DNA of 64,000 nucleotides from the NCBI GenBank assembly GCA_963721305.1, contig CAVRIR010000004.1, positions 310,001 through 374,000 of the forward strand, read 5' to 3'. Below are positions 17,134 to 25,314 of this stretch, one piece after another. The notes beneath the pieces were generated by a model that did no database searches, was not told where the DNA came from, and saw only the letters and a list, made by a program, of their open reading frames with translations. Numbering within the stretch: the first letter of the stretch is position 1; each line of letters opens with the position of its first letter. This DNA comes from DATAES01 sp963721305 (GTDB taxonomy: Bacteria; Actinomycetota; Acidimicrobiia; Acidimicrobiales; JACDCH01). A program made the position numbers and the translations under genes.

Positions 17134-17147
17134 ACGGACTAGTCCGT
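17134..17147. promoter_or_regulatory. 14-bp perfect palindrome ACGGACTAGTCCGT
   Basis: A perfect inverted repeat lies between the two divergent genes and is followed at once by a second CACTAG half-like motif. Its length and position suit an operator for a dimeric regulator. The regulator is not known. Confidence 0.4.
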
Positions 17148-17204
17148 AGCACTAGCCCGGACGAAACTGCGCGGAAATGAGCCGGACGCCTCAGGCGCAA
17201 CCCC

Positions 17205-17232
17205 TCAAGTTTTTGTTGACTGTCGTCGAGAA
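17205..17232 (+). promoter_or_regulatory. Candidate sigma-28-type promoter upstream of the sigma factor gene
   Basis: TCAAGTTT (17205-17212) and GTCGAGAA (17225-17232) are separated by 12 nt. The FliA/SigD consensus is TAAAGTTT, 11 nt, GCCGATAA; this site matches 7 of 8 and 6 of 8 positions with a spacer one base longer. It lies 45 bp before the start of a sigma-28-family gene, so autoregulation is plausible but unproven. Confidence 0.4.
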
Positions 17233-17276
17233 CTGACACCGCGAGTGACGCTGTCAGAGCGAAGGGAGTCCCGAGA

Positions 17277-18125
17277 ATGGGCGAGCGTAGGGATGACGCC
17301 CGACTGATCGAGCAGCACCTGCCGCTCGTCAACCACGTGGTGCTACAAGTAGCCGCGCACTTCCCGCGATATGTCGACCGCCAAGAGCTGGCTCGTGCCG
17401 GTGCATTGGGTTTGGTCGAAGCGGCCCGCCGGTTCGATGAGTCGCGGGGCGTGCCGTTCGATCGGTTCGCTGCACGTCGTATCCGCGGTGCGATCCTCGA
17501 CTGTGTGCGTTCGGCCGACTGGGCGCCGCGCTCGGTCCGCACGCTCGGCCGGAGGTTCGACCAGGTCGAGCAGGAGCTGGCCAACTCCGACGGACAACTG
17601 CCGTCGAATCGCGAGGTCGCCGAAGCGCTCGGCATGAGCAACGACGATCTGCACCGCCTGCGCGATCGCGTCTTCCGCTCCGTCGTCCTGGCGCTCGACC
17701 ACATCGTGAATGCTCCTGACGACGAGGATCTCTCGTTGCTCGACGTGCTGGCCGACCGCACCGCGGTGGAGCCGTCCGAGGAGCTCGAGACCCGTGAACT
17801 GATCGGCTATCTGCATGACGCGGTGGGACTGCTGCCGGAGCGCCACCGTCTCGTCGTCGTCGGTTACTTCTTGGAGGGACGCAGCTCGCTCGAGCTCGCG
17901 AAGCTGCTCGGTGTCACCGAGTCCCGCATCTCGCAGCTGCGTAGCGAGGCACTGCAGATGCTGAAGGAAGGCATCGAAGCGCAGTACACGACCGCTGGCG
18001 ATCCGTCGCCGCACGGCCGGGCAGCGCGTCGCCGGGCGGACTACGCAACGGCGATCGGTGAGGCGAGCGATTGGCGGGGTCGGCTGACCACGGCGGGCCG
18101 CGCGTCACAGCTGGCCCACCACTGA
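17277..18125 (+). CDS. RNA polymerase sigma factor, sigma-28 (FliA/WhiG/SigD-like) family
   Basis: ATG 17277 has GAAGGGAG upstream and gives 282 residues. Region 2 (about residues 10-80: L-V-N-H-V-V ... G-A-L-G-L-V-E-A-A-R-R-F-D) and region 4 (about 185-225: L-P-E-R-H-R-L-V-V ... L-L-G-V-T-E-S-R-I-S-Q-L) are clear, and region 3 is present, so this is a group 3 sigma-70 factor and not an ECF. In flagellated bacteria FliA drives motility genes; in streptomycetes WhiG drives sporulation genes. No flagellar or sporulation genes lie in the window and no anti-sigma gene is adjacent, so its regulon is unknown. About 55 polar residues follow region 4. Confidence 0.88.
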   Translation: MGERRDDARLIEQHLPLVNHVVLQVAAHFPRYVDRQELARAGALGLVEAARRFDESRGVPFDRFAARRIRGAILDCVRSADWAPRSVRTLGRRFDQVEQELANSDGQLPSNREVAEALGMSNDDLHRLRDRVFRSVVLALDHIVNAPDDEDLSLLDVLADRTAVEPSEELETRELIGYLHDAVGLLPERHRLVVVGYFLEGRSSLELAKLLGVTESRISQLRSEALQMLKEGIEAQYTTAGDPSPHGRAARRRADYATAIGEASDWRGRLTTAGRASQLAHH

Positions 18126-18134
18126 CGCGCTGCG

Positions 18135-19139
18135 TCAGCCGGTCGCAGCGCCTTCGAACACCGCGGCCTTCACGCCGCGACGCGCGAGCTCGGACAAGAA
18201 CGGAAGTGGGTCGACCATCTCGGCCATTCCCCCCGCGCCGGCACGTCGGAGCTCACCGCGACCGGCGGCGACCGCCGCGAGCGCCGCGACCGCTCCTGCA
18301 GCCACGGCCGGACGGTCCATCGATCCGAGCACGTGAACCGCTCGGCCGGCCCCTCTCCAGCCGCGAACCTCGACGCGAATCGCGCCGAGGCCGCCTTCCG
18401 GATGCGGCGGCCGCAGCATCGGAAACCGGGCCGTGATGCGATCTCGGCGGTTGGCCGCGAGGCGCGCCGTGATGCGTTCGACACCGGCAAACGCCGGCGC
18501 CAACAGCAATGCATCCGGCAGCGCCGCCCGGTAGCAATCTTCGCCGCCGATTGGATCCGGGAACCAACACAGCTCACGACCCGAGCCGGCGCGTCGCTTG
18601 ACCCACGCGCCGTCGCGCCAGTCGAGCGCGGAGGACCCGAGCGCCCGATGGTGGGTCGACGCGCACGCAGGACCACCCGTCCCGACCTTCGCGACGTGGA
18701 TCTCGTCGATCTGCTCGAACAGCGTGGCCGCGTGCGCCGCCAGGACACACGTCAGTCCGGGCGCGAAGCCTGCGCCGACGACGAGCGGCACGCCGCAGGC
18801 GCGGGCGACGTCGTCGAGCTCGAGCAACGCACGCACGTCGTCGATGTCGTCCGCGACGGACACCACGGGTACCGCTGCCTCGACGTACCGGCGGGCGAGC
18901 GCGACGTGTGTCGTGCGTGGACTCGCCAGCAACGCGACCGTCACGTCCGGATGGACGTCTGCTGTCTGCTCGTCACCGCTCGCAGCATCGGCGCGATCCG
19001 CGCCGAGTGCTTGCACGACGGTTTCTACCTTTGCGTCGTCGGGGTCGCTGACAATGATGCGGTCGACGTCGCCCGTGGATGCAAGCTGGCGAGCAGCGCG
19101 CGCGCCGACCGCACCCGCGCCGACGACGGCGATGTTCAA
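18135..19139 (-). CDS. NAD(P)-binding oxidoreductase, saccharopine dehydrogenase-like
   Basis: TTG 19139 gives 334 residues. The Rossmann motif G-A-G-A-V-G lies at residues 7-12, followed by an acidic residue at the end of strand 2 (S-D-P-D-D). The middle (V-V-G-A-G-F-A-P-G-L) and C-terminal parts match the saccharopine-dehydrogenase/homospermidine-synthase-like group. Its substrate is unknown. It starts 7 nt after a 45-residue membrane protein gene and is convergent with the sigma factor gene, with only 9 bp between the stops. Confidence 0.75.
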   Translation of the reverse strand: MNIAVVGAGAVGARAARQLASTGDVDRIIVSDPDDAKVETVVQALGADRADAASGDEQTADVHPDVTVALLASPRTTHVALARRYVEAAVPVVSVADDIDDVRALLELDDVARACGVPLVVGAGFAPGLTCVLAAHAATLFEQIDEIHVAKVGTGGPACASTHHRALGSSALDWRDGAWVKRRAGSGRELCWFPDPIGGEDCYRAALPDALLLAPAFAGVERITARLAANRRDRITARFPMLRPPHPEGGLGAIRVEVRGWRGAGRAVHVLGSMDRPAVAAGAVAALAAVAAGRGELRRAGAGGMAEMVDPLPFLSELARRGVKAAVFEGAATG

Positions 19140-19146
19140 CGCTGAT

Positions 19147-19284
19147 TCAACGGAGATCGGGGCCGCTCAACTCGCGCCAGCCACCGTCTTGTGGTGGAAC
19201 ACCACCGGTGCCGCGCACACGCAGGACGGCAGCCACAATTGCTGCGATCCCCAAAGCCACCAACACACGCCGAATGCTCTTCAT
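19147..19284 (-). CDS. 45-residue membrane protein beginning 3 nt after tRNA-Ile
   Basis: ATG 19284 starts three bases after the 3' end of the tRNA-Ile gene. The product has a basic start (M-K-S-I-R-R), one hydrophobic helix of about 15 residues, and a polar tail ending W-R-E-L-S-G-P-D-L-R. The profile is that of a small single-pass membrane protein. No Shine-Dalgarno site fits between the tRNA and the ATG, so cleavage at the tRNA 3' end would leave an almost leaderless message. The stop lies 7 nt before the oxidoreductase start, suggesting one transcription unit. No family is assigned. Confidence 0.6.
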   Translation of the reverse strand: MKSIRRVLVALGIAAIVAAVLRVRGTGGVPPQDGGWRELSGPDLR

Positions 19285-19287
19285 CAG

Positions 19288-19361
19288 TGGGGCTAGTAAG
19301 AATCGAACTTACGACCTCATCCTTATCAGGGATGCGCTCTAACCGACTGAGCTATAGCCCC
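19288..19361 (-). tRNA. ileT: tRNA-Ile (anticodon GAT)
   Basis: The minus strand gives a 74-nt cloverleaf with acceptor stem GGGGCTA/TAGCCCC, D-arm GCTCAGTCGGTTAGAGC, anticodon loop CTGATAA with anticodon GAT, T loop TTCGATT and discriminator A. CCA is not encoded. Its place downstream of gyrA and a DUF3566 gene matches the mycobacterial gyrA-Rv0007-ileT order. Confidence 0.97.
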
Positions 19362-19420
19362 TCGTGCGGGTGACCCACGCTAGCAATCGTCGCCGTCGGG
19401 GCGAACCTGGTTGGTGGTCG

Positions 19421-20104
19421 CTACGGGCGAAGGTTCTGCGTGGCGCTCAGCGGTCGAGCGGACTCCTCCTCGATCACGGTGATCCGCACGCCGCCCACCA
19501 GATCGCTTATGAGGTTGAAGAGAACCGCGAGCAGGACCGTCAATGCCGTCGCCGCGATCACGAGGATCAGGCCGATGAGGAACGTCGCCCGGAAGATGAC
19601 GTAACCGTCGAAGCTGAAGGTCTGGAACGCGCCCGCGTCCTTGAAGAAGCCCTCGATGTCGCTGATCGTTCCCGCCGCTGCGGCAAGGTTCCACAGCACG
19701 ACGCCAGCCACCATGAGCACGACGAAAAAGCAGAAGTAGAAGACCAACGAGACCTTGAGCACCGACCAAGGATCGAAGTGGCGGACCACCCGGTGCACCT
19801 TCCGGGCGCGCAGCCGGCCCAAGTCCCGGCGCTCCTTGCGGGTCAGCTTCCGCGGAGCATCAGCGCCGCGGCTCTCGACGCCGTCAACCGCCACGGGCGC
19901 CGTCTCGGTCGCCGTCTGAGTCGCCGTCCGGCCGGAGAACCGGCGTCGTGCGGTTGGTGCGCCGAAGCCGTTCGTGGACGGATCGATGACCGGATCGCCA
20001 ACCGGTGGACTCGTCGCGGCCGTCACATCGGCCGCGGTCATCCGCGGTTGCTCGGCTGACACGTCTGAGAGTGTACGCGGTCGGGTTGGTCGGACTGTCT
20101 GCAC
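19421..20104 (-). CDS. DUF3566 membrane protein
   Basis: GTG 20104, with AAAGGGA 7 nt upstream, gives 227 residues. The first 110 residues are polar and Ala/Thr-rich and end in a basic patch. The C-terminal half has two long membrane helices (about residues 120-145 and 175-200) and ends in I-T-V-I-E-E-E, matching the DUF3566 domain of the conserved actinobacterial protein encoded after gyrA. A cell-division or envelope role is suspected for the family, but its function is not established. The start overlaps the end of the upstream Tad-like gene by 67 bp in another frame. Confidence 0.9.
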   Translation of the reverse strand: MQTVRPTRPRTLSDVSAEQPRMTAADVTAATSPPVGDPVIDPSTNGFGAPTARRRFSGRTATQTATETAPVAVDGVESRGADAPRKLTRKERRDLGRLRARKVHRVVRHFDPWSVLKVSLVFYFCFFVVLMVAGVVLWNLAAAAGTISDIEGFFKDAGAFQTFSFDGYVIFRATFLIGLILVIAATALTVLLAVLFNLISDLVGGVRITVIEEESARPLSATQNLRP

Positions 20105-20406
20105 CCTTGATCCCTTTGCGCACGAGCGATCGCATGGGTACCTCCGACCTGCACGCGCACGGTGACCTCGCCGTCGTTGCTTACAAACCCCTCGAGCACG
20201 GCGCCGTTGGCGTCCGCGACACGATCCGCTTCATCGCGACCACCCGCCACCCCTGCAAGCGCGGCTGCGTCGGCCGCGGTTCGCGCCTGCGCGCGCCGGT
20301 GAGCCAGTTGACCGAGGTGGGCGACCAACACGAGCGCCCCGCACGCGACCAACACGACCAGTGCGTACAACGGCAAGAGTTGTCCGGCCTCCCCGCGAGC
20401 GCGCAT
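20038..20406 (-). CDS. Tad-type (TadE/TadG N-terminal) pseudopilin-like membrane protein
   Basis: ATG 20406 with GGGAG upstream gives 122 residues. The first 50 residues (G-Q-L-L-P-L-Y-A-L-V-V-L ... A-D-A-A-A-L-A-G-V) match the Tad domain found at the N-terminus of TadG-like Flp pilus proteins: a single N-terminal membrane helix followed by R-A-Q-A-R-T-A-A-D-A-A-A. The conserved part ends near residue 95. The last 25 residues are basic and overlap the next gene, so the true end may differ. No other tad or flp genes lie here. It sits between gyrA and DUF3566, in the same direction. Confidence 0.7.
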   Translation of the reverse strand: MRARGEAGQLLPLYALVVLVACGALVLVAHLGQLAHRRAQARTAADAAALAGVAGGRDEADRVADANGAVLEGFVSNDGEVTVRVQVGGTHAIARAQRDQGCRQSDQPDRVHSQTCQPSNRG

Positions 20407-20478
20407 GACCCATCTCCCTTCGTTCCGATCGGTTCGGGGGGATGGTTCTCGGGGAGGCGCTACACGCTCGACAGCGGG

Positions 20479-22917
20479 TCAATCATCAGTTGCGAGCACC
20501 GGCGCAACGGCCGCGACCGACTGGCCATCGTCGAGGTTCATGACGCGCACACCGGTGGCGTCGCGGCCCTGCGAAGAGATGTCCCGCGCTGGCATGCGAA
20601 TCACGACACCGCCCGACGCGATCACGAAGATCTCTTCATCGAGGCCGACCATGAACGCCGATGCGACGAACCCCTTCTTCGCGGTGAGCTTGATGGCGCG
20701 GACACCCTGTCCGCCTCGACCCTGACGGTTGAAGTGCTCGAGTTGCGTCCGCTTGCCATAGCCGGCGTCGGTCACGATCAGCATGGCCACGTCGTCGCGG
20801 CACGTGTCGAGTGACACGACCTCGTCCTCCGCTCGCAACCTCATGCCTCGGACGCCGGCGGCGGCGCGACCCATCGGACGCACGTCGTCCTCACTGAACC
20901 GGATCGCTTGTCCAAGGCGCGTCACCATGAGGATGTCGTCGCCGCCGTTCGTCGGAATGACCTTCACGAGCTCGTCGCCGTCGCGGAGGTTGATGGCGAT
21001 GAGACCGGTGCGCAGCGACGAGTCGTACTCGTTGAACTTCGTCTTCTTCACCTGGCCTTGCCTGGTGGTGAAGAACAGGAAGCGGTTGGTCTCGTAGTCA
21101 CGCGTGTCGATGATCGCTTGGATGCGCTCTTCGGGTTGCAACTGGAGCAGGTTGACGATGGCTGTACCCCGTGCGGTGCGCTCCTTCATCGGGATCTCAT
21201 GCGCCTTCAGGCGGTACACGCGTCCGCGGTTCGAGAAGAACAGCAGATAGGCGTGCGCTGTCGTCGTGAGGATCTTGGTGACGTAGTCCTCGTCGCGGAG
21301 CTTGGCGCCGGCGATGCCGCGCCCACCGCGCGCCTGGGTGCGGAACGTGTCCGCCGGCATCGTCTTGACGTAACCCTTCGCCGACAGCGTGACGATGAGA
21401 TCTTCGTCGTCGATCAGATCCTCGATGTCGATGTCTCCGGTGTCGAAGGTGATCTTGCTCCGTCGATCGGTTGCGAACTTCTCACGAATCTCGCCGAGCT
21501 CGGTCTTGATCACCGTGCGCAGCTTCTGGTCGGATCCGAGGATCGTCTCGAGCTCGGCGATGGTCTCGCGCAGCTTTGCCATCTCTTCTTCGAGCTCGGT
21601 GCGGCCGAGGCGGGTGAGCCGGCTGAGCTGCATGTCGAGGATGTATTCGGCCTGGACTTCGGAGAACTCGAACGGCTTGGCCATCAACCCCTCTCGGGCC
21701 GCTGCCTTGTCGGCCGACGCTCGGATCTTGGCGATGATCTCGTCGATGACGTCGAGGGCCTTGAGCAGACCTTCGACGATGTGAGCCCGGTCTCGTGCCT
21801 TCTTGAGCCGGAACTCAGAGCGGCGGCTGATGACCTCGACCTGGTGATCGACGTAGTGCACCAGCGCATCGCGCAGGCTGAGCGTGCGGGGTACACCGTC
21901 GACGAGAGCGACCATGTTGACGGCGAAGTTCGTTTGTAGCGGCGTGTGCTTGTAGAGGTTGTTGAGCACGACCAGCCCCGGAGCGTCGCGCTTGAGCTTG
22001 ATGACCAGCCGCGTCTTGCCACTGGCCGACTCGTCGTTGACGTCGGCAATGCCGTCGATCTGCCGTGACTCGACGAGTTCTTTGATCTTCGCCGCCGTCG
22101 ACGAGATCGAGGTCTGGTACGGCATCTGGCTCACGACGATGACGTCGTTGCGGGCCCCTTCTTCGATCTCGGCGACCGCGCGGAGCTTGATCGAGCCGCG
22201 ACCGGAGCGGTAGGCGTCCATGATCCCTTGTCGGCCCATGATCTGAGCCGCGGTCGGGAAGTCCGGGCCCTTGACGAACTGCATGAGTTCGTCGGACGTG
22301 GCCTCCGGATTGTCGAGGAGATGCACTGTCGCGTCGATCACCTCGCCGAGGTTGTGCGGCGGGATGTTGGTGGCCATACCAACGGCGATGGCTTGGCTGC
22401 CGTTCACCAAGAGATTCGGGAAGCGGCTCGGCAGTACGACCGGAACCTTGAACTCACCCGAATAGTTGTCGATGAAGTCGACCGTGTTCTCGTCGATGCC
22501 GTCGAGCATCCGCATGGCGAGGTTGGACAGCCGACATTCGGTGTAACGGCTCGCGGCCGGCCCGAAGTCGGGCGAGCCGAAGTTGCCGTGACCGTCGATC
22601 AGTGGATGGCGCAGCGAGAAGTCCTGCGCCATGCGCACGAGCGCGTCGTAGATCGCACTCTCGCCGTGCGGGTGGTACTTGCCCATCACGTCACCGGTGA
22701 CGCGCGCGCACTTCATGTGCGACCGGTCAGGACGGGCGTTGAGGTCGTACATGCCCCACAGGATTCGACGGTGGACCGGTTTCAGGCCGTCACGCGCGTC
22801 GGGCAACGCCCGCTGCGTGATGACCGACATGGAGTAGTCGAGAAACGACCGCTCCATCTCCTCTTGGATCTCGATCGGCTCGACGGAACCGAATGAAAGG
22901 TTGCCTTGGTCGCTCAT
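20479..22917 (-). CDS. gyrA: DNA gyrase subunit A
   Basis: The 812-residue subunit cuts and rejoins DNA in the gyrase A2B2 complex. The catalytic Tyr lies in A-S-R-Y-T-E near residue 120, and the quinolone region reads H-P-H-G-E-S-A-I-Y-D. Ser is at the main resistance position, the usual susceptible state. Glu stands where Asp is common (G-D-x). The C-terminal DNA-wrapping propeller has the GyrA box as Q-A-R-G-G-R-G instead of Q-R-R-G-G-R-G. The ATG directly follows the gyrB stop with no gap, so the subunits are co-translated. Confidence 0.98.
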   Translation of the reverse strand: MSDQGNLSFGSVEPIEIQEEMERSFLDYSMSVITQRALPDARDGLKPVHRRILWGMYDLNARPDRSHMKCARVTGDVMGKYHPHGESAIYDALVRMAQDFSLRHPLIDGHGNFGSPDFGPAASRYTECRLSNLAMRMLDGIDENTVDFIDNYSGEFKVPVVLPSRFPNLLVNGSQAIAVGMATNIPPHNLGEVIDATVHLLDNPEATSDELMQFVKGPDFPTAAQIMGRQGIMDAYRSGRGSIKLRAVAEIEEGARNDVIVVSQMPYQTSISSTAAKIKELVESRQIDGIADVNDESASGKTRLVIKLKRDAPGLVVLNNLYKHTPLQTNFAVNMVALVDGVPRTLSLRDALVHYVDHQVEVISRRSEFRLKKARDRAHIVEGLLKALDVIDEIIAKIRASADKAAAREGLMAKPFEFSEVQAEYILDMQLSRLTRLGRTELEEEMAKLRETIAELETILGSDQKLRTVIKTELGEIREKFATDRRSKITFDTGDIDIEDLIDDEDLIVTLSAKGYVKTMPADTFRTQARGGRGIAGAKLRDEDYVTKILTTTAHAYLLFFSNRGRVYRLKAHEIPMKERTARGTAIVNLLQLQPEERIQAIIDTRDYETNRFLFFTTRQGQVKKTKFNEYDSSLRTGLIAINLRDGDELVKVIPTNGGDDILMVTRLGQAIRFSEDDVRPMGRAAAGVRGMRLRAEDEVVSLDTCRDDVAMLIVTDAGYGKRTQLEHFNRQGRGGQGVRAIKLTAKKGFVASAFMVGLDEEIFVIASGGVVIRMPARDISSQGRDATGVRVMNLDDGQSVAAVAPVLATDD

Positions 22918-24846
22918 CTAGATGTCCAGGAATCGAACGTCGTTCGCGTTCGTGATGATGAACTGCTTGCGCTCCTCGACGTCGTCGCCCATCAACTTCG
23001 AGATCGCAGTGTCGGCGAGCGCCGCATCCTCCACCGTCACCTGCAACAGCGCGCGCCGGTTCGGATCCATCGTCGTGGCTTGGAGCTCTTGCCAGTCCAT
23101 CTCGCCGAGGCCCTTCAGACGCTGGAAATCCTTCTTGTGATTCGGGTTCTCGGTCAGGAACTCGGCCTTGGCCACGTCGTCCTTCAGGTAGATCTTGTCG
23201 CGCCCGACCTCGGTGGAATACAGGGGAGGTTGCGCGATGTAGACGTGGCCGAGCTCGACCAGTTGTCTCATCTGTCTGAAGAAGAAGGTCAGGAGCAAGG
23301 TACGAATGTGCTGGCCGTCGACGTCGGCGTCGCACATCGCGATCACCTTGTCGTAGCGGCGCTTCTCGACGTCGAACTCCTCACCCACACCAGCGCCGAT
23401 CGCCGAGATCAGCGCCAGGATCTCGAGGTTCTTCAGCATCTTGTCGAGACGGGCCCTCTCGACGTTGAGGATCTTGCCGCGGATCGGCAGGATCGCCTGT
23501 GTCGCGGGATTGCGACCCATCACCGCGGGACCGCCGGCGGAATCGCCCTCGACGATGAACAGCTCACGCTCTTCGCGGGACTTCGAGGTGCAGTCCTTCA
23601 ACTTGTCGGGCATGCCCGCACCGTCGAGCAACGTCTTGCTACGCACGACGTCGCGTGCCTTCTTGGCCGCGAGGCGTGCCTGTGATGCCGCGATCGCCTT
23701 CTTCGCGATCTTGTTGGCCTCGGTCGGGTTCTCCTCGAGCCAGTCGGCCAGCTTCTCGTTGGTGACACGCGTGACCAACGATCGCATCGACGTGTTACCG
23801 AGCTTCGCCTTCGTCTGACCCTCGAACTGCGGATCGCGTAGGCGAACCGAGATGATGGCGGTGAGGCCCTCACGGATGTCTTCGCCGAGGAGGTTGTCGT
23901 CCTTCTCCTTCAAGAGGTTCTTCGCGCGGGCGTAGCGGTTGAGCACGCCGGTGAGCGCGGTCTTGAAGCCTTCCTCGTGCATGCCGCCCTCGACGGTGTT
24001 GATGCCGTTGGCGAACGAGTGGATGCCGTCGGCGTTGAAGCCGGTGTTCCACTGGAACGCGAGCTCGACTTCCTGCCCGTCCTCGGCGCCGTCGAAGTAG
24101 CCGACCTTCGTGAACAACGCGTCCTTCGTCTTGTTCACGTGCTTGACGAAGTCGATGATGCCGCCGGCGTACTTGTAGGTGACTTGCTGCTGCTCGTGCT
24201 CGGGGCGTTCGTCGGCGAAACAGATCTCGAGGCCCTTGTTGAGGAACGCCATCATCTGAAGGCGCTCGAGGATCACGCGTGTCGAGAACTCGACGGTCTC
24301 GAACACGGTGCCATCCGGCCAGAACGTGACGGTGGTACCCGTGCGACCACGTGGTGCGTCGCCGACGACCCTCAACTTGCCCTTCGGTACGCCTCCGTTC
24401 TCGAACTCCATGAGGTGGCGCTTTCCCTCGCGATCGACCTCGACCACGAGGCGCTTCGAGAGCGCGTTCACGACGGACACGCCGACGCCGTGCAAGCCGC
24501 CGGAGACCTTGTAGCCCTCGCCACCGAACTTGCCGCCGCCGTGCAGCTTCGTGAGCGCGATCTCGACGCCGGAGAGCTTGTACTGCTTGTTGATGTCGAC
24601 CGGGATGCCGCGGCCGTTGTCGACCACACGGCAGCCGCCGTCGGCTTGGAGGACGACGTCGACGCGGGAGGCGAACCCAGCCATCGCCTCGTCGACGGAG
24701 TTGTCGACGACCTCCCAGACGCAGTGGTGCAGACCCGTTGGACCGGTGCTGCCGATGTACATGCCGGGCCGTTTCCGGACCGGTTCCAGGCCTTCGAGGA
24801 CCTGCATGTCCGAGGCCCCGTAGGTGCTACTTCCCTTCGCCAACAC
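22918..24846 (-). CDS. gyrB: DNA gyrase subunit B
   Basis: The ATPase subunit of gyrase. The GHKL ATP site is seen as E-V-V-D-N-S-V-D-E and D-N-G-R-G-I-P, and L-H-G-V-G-V-S-V-V-N closes it. The TOPRIM domain has E-G-D-S-A-G-G-P and the metal motif D-A-D-V-D-G-Q-H-I. The Pro after S-A-G-G is unusual, since Ser is common. GTG 24846 gives 642 residues; TTG 24858 and TTG 24843 are alternative starts, and the weak AAAGGG nearby does not decide between them. The order recF-dciA-gyrB-gyrA follows the actinobacterial norm. Confidence 0.97.
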   Translation of the reverse strand: MLAKGSSTYGASDMQVLEGLEPVRKRPGMYIGSTGPTGLHHCVWEVVDNSVDEAMAGFASRVDVVLQADGGCRVVDNGRGIPVDINKQYKLSGVEIALTKLHGGGKFGGEGYKVSGGLHGVGVSVVNALSKRLVVEVDREGKRHLMEFENGGVPKGKLRVVGDAPRGRTGTTVTFWPDGTVFETVEFSTRVILERLQMMAFLNKGLEICFADERPEHEQQQVTYKYAGGIIDFVKHVNKTKDALFTKVGYFDGAEDGQEVELAFQWNTGFNADGIHSFANGINTVEGGMHEEGFKTALTGVLNRYARAKNLLKEKDDNLLGEDIREGLTAIISVRLRDPQFEGQTKAKLGNTSMRSLVTRVTNEKLADWLEENPTEANKIAKKAIAASQARLAAKKARDVVRSKTLLDGAGMPDKLKDCTSKSREERELFIVEGDSAGGPAVMGRNPATQAILPIRGKILNVERARLDKMLKNLEILALISAIGAGVGEEFDVEKRRYDKVIAMCDADVDGQHIRTLLLTFFFRQMRQLVELGHVYIAQPPLYSTEVGRDKIYLKDDVAKAEFLTENPNHKKDFQRLKGLGEMDWQELQATTMDPNRRALLQVTVEDAALADTAISKLMGDDVEERKQFIITNANDVRFLDI

Positions 24847-24993
24847 GCGCCCTTTCAAGGGGTGGACCGTTCGGTGCTCCCATGGGGCCTGAGCAGGGAA
24901 TACGCAGGCCTTCCGACGGGTACACGATGGCCATAAGTCTACCAGCGGGGTGCGACAGCGAAGGGCCGTTCCGCCCTGGAATTCGTGGTCGAT

Positions 24994-25314
24994 TCACCCC
25001 CGCACGCGGACGTCGATCCTGGACACCACCCCTTCGCCCAACTCGTCCGCGAAACGCTGCAGCAGGCCTGCTTGCTCGTACCGAAAACGGGTGGCCCAAC
25101 CAGGTTGATCGACCACGACGAGTAGGCACCCTCCGTCCAACGACACAGGTTTCGCGTGCGCGGCGGTGTGCGCTCCGACGAGCGCGGCCCAGTCCGAGAA
25201 CACCGTCCGCACGGCCGCGACGCCGGGGGTGCCCAGCCCTCGCAACACGTCATCGAGCGATGTCGACAGGACGCGCGGCTCCTCGTCGTCCGAGGACCTC
25301 TCGTGATCCCTCAT
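24994..25314 (-). CDS. dciA: DUF721/DciA-type protein, probable DnaB helicase operator
   Basis: ATG 25314 overlaps the recF stop (ATGA) and gives 106 residues. The domain carries W-A-A-L-V-G ... A-H-A-K-P-V-S-L-D-G-G-C-L-L-V-V-V-D, the core of DUF721. In bacteria lacking DnaC or DnaI, this family (DciA) interacts with DnaB and is needed for helicase loading. Its place between recF and gyrB matches mycobacterial Rv0004. With dnaA and dnaB both in the window, an origin-loading role is well supported by context, though not shown directly. Confidence 0.88.
   Translation of the reverse strand: MRDHERSSDDEEPRVLSTSLDDVLRGLGTPGVAAVRTVFSDWAALVGAHTAAHAKPVSLDGGCLLVVVDQPGWATRFRYEQAGLLQRFADELGEGVVSRIDVRVRG

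Larger units (their letters stand above)
16944..17276. other. Divergent regulatory region of 333 bp
   Basis: This stretch separates the leftward DUF3105/map genes from the rightward sigma factor. It holds a 14-bp perfect palindrome (17134-17147) and a sigma-28-like promoter candidate (17205-17232), described separately. No gene is recognised in it. Confidence 0.6.
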
